From contig OX246744.1 of the NCBI GenBank assembly GCA_945910005.1, positions 3,250,017 to 3,314,016 of the forward strand: a stretch of 64,000 nt of DNA, given 5' to 3'. Every line of letters begins with the position of its first letter. Position 1 is the first letter of the stretch. Below the pieces are notes generated by a model that saw only the letters and a program-made list of their open reading frames with translations, ran no database searches and was not told the origin of the DNA. Shown here piece by piece: positions 34,801 through 64,000 of the stretch. The DNA comes from Isoperla grammatica. Its lineage: Eukaryota; Arthropoda; Insecta; Plecoptera; Perlodidae. A program made the position numbers and the translations under genes.

Positions 34801-36761
34801 ACACATCTGACGTCACCTTCTGTGCAGAAGGGCCCTTCTAGCTCGCGTCCAAGGAAGGCAATGGAGGATACCGAAAATGCACGCACTTCTATTTGTTTAA
34901 ACATAATATATATCTTCCGGTTACAAACTACTCGTTTTTTTCAACCTATACATATACTTAGGCATACAATCGCGCACACACAAGTTAATATTAATACCAG
35001 GGCACCCAAAAAAAAGACAACTTACCGAACAAGAATATAATTTGCATACCGGTCTTATATATACTGTATAATAATACGACCGACGGAACGGGCTGATCAG
35101 GCAGTCACCGGGCCGCGCAAACTTGATCCATAATGAAACACCACCTTGCGGACCAGCAGCTTCCATAATGCTCGCACGAGATTATTTATTGTGGGCCCAC
35201 GCGCCGTTTCGACGAACGTATTAGTATGCTGATGTGGCAAAACGAGAGGCTATTAGGACGCGAAATATTGATTCCATTAGTCGACTATAGATCTATAATA
35301 GAGTTGGGCTCCTACGACGGTATACCTACATCAAGGAAAGTCGTTCTTTCGTACCCATAAGTCTGTGTACAAATTTGTATGGCGCTCGCGCCTGTAATTA
35401 AAACTACTTACACTACACTAGTGTAGCCAGTGCATGAGATGTTTACACTGGCTATTTAGAGCTCGTGTAAAAAGACACTTTGCTACACTGGCCATGCAGT
35501 GTAAGACCCAGTGTAAGACGGGCGAACGAAGCTCTGGAGACGAGTAGATAGACCTATCTACGACGATTGTCTACTTGTCTACTTCCTTGTCGCGTGTGTA
35601 TACGCGTAGATTGCTTCTTCTACAGACGACACGGTTCAGAAATACGGGAGTCAGGATTAAATCCACACACACTACACTCACACTCACACACACAGAGACA
35701 ATTAAAACTCTTGCATAATTTAAATTATGTAGCGTGCGTGTGTCGTAGGCCTACGCACAATGTGTTTGCGTAGTAGGAAGGAACAGATTGAAATCCCCCT
35801 TGATTGCGTCAATTCATGAATGAAGAACGTACGTACGCCCGCGTGTTGTCATGTACATTATTGTCAGTCAAGGTCACGCAACATAACAAGTAGCCTACAA
35901 AGACATTAGTCTACTACAAATAGTAAGAAGACCATGTTCGGCTACAAAAACCCGTAACCAATAATGGGAGACACAAAGTCGGTAGAAAAGGTTTAAAAAT
36001 ATCCCCTATTGGCGAGACAACATATGGAGTTAGGGGACAGATAAAAAAATCCATCAACATAAAATGGCGACATATGGGGGGTTGGAGTGTGCACGCAATC
36101 CAAATAATCGAAGCTATCATGCATGCGTGGGGAGAAGGGGTTTCTCGTCTCTGGGGATGCGATTGGGGGAGAGGGGGGGAACTGGCTTACGTCATTTAAC
36201 CCCTTGACGGGGAAAATGAAACAATGAACATTCGGGAGGAAAAAGAACACGCAAACACGAAGTTTGTACATCTATTTTTTTAGACGGGCCCTAGACTACA
36301 CTCTCCAGTATGAAGGGTGTTGCCATAAAAAATATAGGCCACAACACAATGATGATTCTTGTGGTTTTCCGTCAATACAACATACTGATAAGGGATCATT
36401 TTTAAAGGTGGGAGAGACGCATTCGCCTGTCGTAGGCTTATTAAAGTGGTATTGTCACTAGCCTACAATATAAAGAATAATCTACACACACGGGTAGAGT
36501 GGGGGGTTTGCCACTTGAAAGCTTGTGAGATAGACTTTACCCTTTTCCCAGGGCACGTCTCAATTAAAGACACTGGTGTTCTAAGTATCTACATATAGAA
36601 ATACGATGTTTAATTTCGATTAACCTGTCGTTCATCACAAGCAGGGCTGGGCTACGTAGCCTCGCCCGATCGAGTTGCGTGTGAGTGTGTGAAATGTGTG
36701 GGGGCGTGCCCCTCATACATTAGCATGCATGGCGAATAGTTCGATAATTGATAAGCCTTAC
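34801..36761. other. No recognisable gene
   Basis: At about 35400-35510 ACTAGTGTAGCCAGTG and CACTGGC blocks form an imperfect foldback, possibly a MITE. Open frames between 35900 and 36460 show no domain. Part of this stretch may be intron 1 of the minus-strand gene starting at 36910. Confidence 0.4.
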
Positions 36762-36910
36762 CTGGCGAATGGGGTTTGTTCCACATGGTAGACATTAGAG
36801 ATGGGTTCCTTTTTGATTATGCTGATCAATCTTTCTTCGGCGACAGTCAATAAGCCATCGTGTTCACAGTTCAAAACAATGCCATCAGGGAAATTCGATT
36901 TCCAGGACAT
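36762..36910 (-). CDS. First coding exon of an unidentified protein, divergent from Mi-2
   Basis: On the minus strand an ATG (36910) with A at -3 opens 49 codons plus 2 nt and stops at a strong donor, AG|GTAAGG. The peptide begins MSWKSNFPDGIVLNCEHDG and ends NVYHVEQTPFA. It has balanced amino-acid use and no repeat character, unlike the chance frames to its left. I do not recognise the family. The next exon would start with one base completing an AGN codon; I could not identify it, so its first intron may be long. The position, head to head with Mi-2 across 712 bp, suggests a shared promoter. The exon is short, which is why simple open-frame length filters miss it. Confidence 0.65.
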
Positions 36911-37622
36911 CTTTCACAAAATCAAAGAAAACCTGAACACTCGAAATGTCACGTTTTTAAGGTTATGGGGCTAACCATATATGATAATTAGGATGCTGTG
37001 TCTTCAACAGTCCGAGCGTGTGATAAAACAGGATAAATGATACATGAAATGCGTATGAAAATTCATGCCATTGCAATATTGTAATGAGGCTCTAGGCCTA
37101 TAATTCAAAGAATTTCCGTTACAGATGCGACAATTGAAAGGCAGCTAAACCGTGGTTTTCAATCACTTATATAAATAGAACGTTCACTAATCACACACCG
37201 ACGTATATAAAACAAATTGCACTTATTAAAACACGAACAACGATACCTCTGTGGTGTTTTCATTCATTAATCAGTAGGCTACCATGCACATTGCTATGTT
37301 GTCTGACACTAACTTGAAATCTTCGTAATGAACAACCGACAACGACTGTCATCTTGGATGGAGCGGAACTTCTGCTATCTAGCGGAAAACAAAGCACACT
37401 AAAATACATCGGTCGGTAAGACAGTAGAGTCTCTTTGCAAAATCTTGTTGGCATGTGCGCGTGCGCAATGAATGCTTCCAGTCGACTTGCTGTCTGGTGG
37501 AAGGAGGTGGCATAGCGTAATCGGCGGTCTTATTCATTTTTCATTGTTTTATTGCAAGTATTTCGTGATTAGTTGAACGCAAAGTGTAAAAATACAAGTG
37601 AATAAAGGTTCAAAGTGTAGCA
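36911..37622. promoter_or_regulatory. Probable bidirectional promoter and 5' UTRs
   Basis: This 712-bp interval separates two divergent start codons. There is no obvious TATA box at a sensible distance for Mi-2. A perfect NRF1-type palindrome (next entry) lies 156 bp before the Mi-2 ATG. The Mi-2 start has G at -3 and G at +4. Transcription start sites cannot be placed from sequence alone. Confidence 0.5.
37456..37467 (+). promoter_or_regulatory. NRF1-type binding site
   Basis: TGCGCGTGCGCA, read on the minus strand as TGCGCACGCGCA, fits the NRF1 consensus YGCGCAYGCGCR exactly. NRF1 sites are common in TATA-less promoters of animal housekeeping genes. Function here is inferred. Confidence 0.5.
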
Positions 37623-63182
<25,560 letters not shown>

Positions 63183-63417
63183 GTACAAACAGTTCGGTTA
63201 CCCCTTTTGTTGTTTTACGTTATTACGTTGCGGGTCCTCGTCTCGTGTGCGTCCGCACGCCGTGGCCTGTTAGAAACAACATACGTTGTTTTAGCGTTTC
63301 AGATGCCGAGTCGGTGAACGGCTATTTTTGAAAACGCTACGAAATGCTAATTTTACAAACAATTTTAAGGGGATTTAGTTCAGAATTGTTGAGTAGTTAC
63401 AATTGAATTGATTTTAA

Positions 63418-63527
63418 ATCATCATCATTATCCATTGCCGTTTCCTGTTTCTGGCAGGGTCAGTTTGGGTTTCACAACCAAATTTTTCTACCTCTTCCTA
63501 TCTTCCCACAATCGTACTTCCTCTATT
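63418..63527 (+). repeat. Dispersed repeat copy 2, probably in the next Mi-2 intron
   Basis: ATCATCATTATCCATTGCCG and the TTCTGGCAGGGTCAG and TTCCCACAATCGTACTTCCT blocks match 43908-44040 with a few changes. Confidence 0.75.
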
Positions 63528-64000
63528 TTTTTTTTTAATATCTGCATATAATTTTCTAGTAGTGCAGGAATCCCTTTCATATTCAAGGTTTTGATGATCG
63601 GAGAAAATAGATACTAGAAAATGCTAAATTTAAGAGAGTTTAATGCTAAAAAGACGTATGTCTAGCTTGTAATGACCCCGGGTCGATACTTAAAGTTACG
63701 GATCATGGGATGCACATGAGACGAGGATTCTATTACATTTTATAGTGAAGTGCAACGATGATTTTGTCTATGTTGGCGCTAGTTTGCCGATATCGTATCG
63801 CAATATAGTCATGTAAAAGTTATTACACGATATTGCAGTGATAAAGCAATAAAACACAAAATTATTTTTACAATTTACTATACAATGAAGACTAGATGCT
63901 GGCAAACCGGATGTTATGTGTGCAAATGACTACGATATCACATAAAACAAGGATCACAACGACTTCGAGCTTCGTGAAATCGATTTTCTATTTTGTTCAA
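63528..64000. other. No recognisable exon
   Basis: AT-rich DNA with no sequence resembling the next conserved Mi-2 segment. Most likely intron. Confidence 0.4.

Noticed and set aside
35034..35075. 38-nt minus-strand micro-exon with a GTAAGTTG donor
   Set aside because: It could follow the exon at 36762 in phase, but it is too short and the peptide gives no support.

Overview
The window is animal nuclear DNA with one gene I can recognise. The coding exons have GT-AG introns, rich CpG content and no operon structure. The gene is on the + strand, from 37623 to beyond the right edge: a CHD-family chromatin remodeller of the Mi-2/CHD4/CHD3 class, the ATPase of the NuRD complex. I could join 27 consecutive coding exons (37623-63182, 4132 nt, about 1377 codons), and every intron phase is compatible. 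They encode, in order, an acidic/basic N-terminus, the CHDNT domain, two PHD fingers, two chromodomains, the complete SNF2 ATPase and the start of the conserved C-terminal region. The last third or so of the protein lies outside the window. Several stretches resemble arthropod Mi-2 more than vertebrate CHD4 as I remember them (the region round [42 protein letters not shown]). I infer a protostome, probably an arthropod, but cannot name the species.

Layout. 1-36.7 kb: no recognisable complete gene. It holds tandem arrays (units of about 189, 130, 92, 150, 57 and 152 bp), foldback elements/MITEs, one hAT-type element with an exact 8-bp target duplication, tRNA-derived SINEs, other dispersed repeats and ten G or C homopolymer runs of 13-19 bp. 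One isolated minus-strand exon candidate lies at 4333-4399. 36762-36910: a minus-strand first coding exon (49 codons, good donor) of an unidentified protein, divergent from Mi-2. The 712 bp between the two start codons is a likely bidirectional promoter and contains a perfect NRF1-type palindrome. 37.6-64 kb: Mi-2, whose introns carry LINE 3' tails, MITEs, two TTAA-flanked elements and a nested hAT element.

The most unusual feature is inside Mi-2. Two exon-intron junctions have been amplified in tandem. Before exon 13 (chromodomain 1) there are 11 full copies and one short copy of 'intron end + start of exon 13'. Each full copy is a 57-nt pseudo-exon with an in-frame terminal TAG followed by a donor-like GTGGG. 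After exon 16 (Walker A, GLGKT) there are seven extra copies, at an exact 92-bp period, of 'end of exon 16 + donor'. The first array is an array of potential poison exons and the second an array of competing donors. Both would act on the same essential remodeller, unless they are assembly artefacts.
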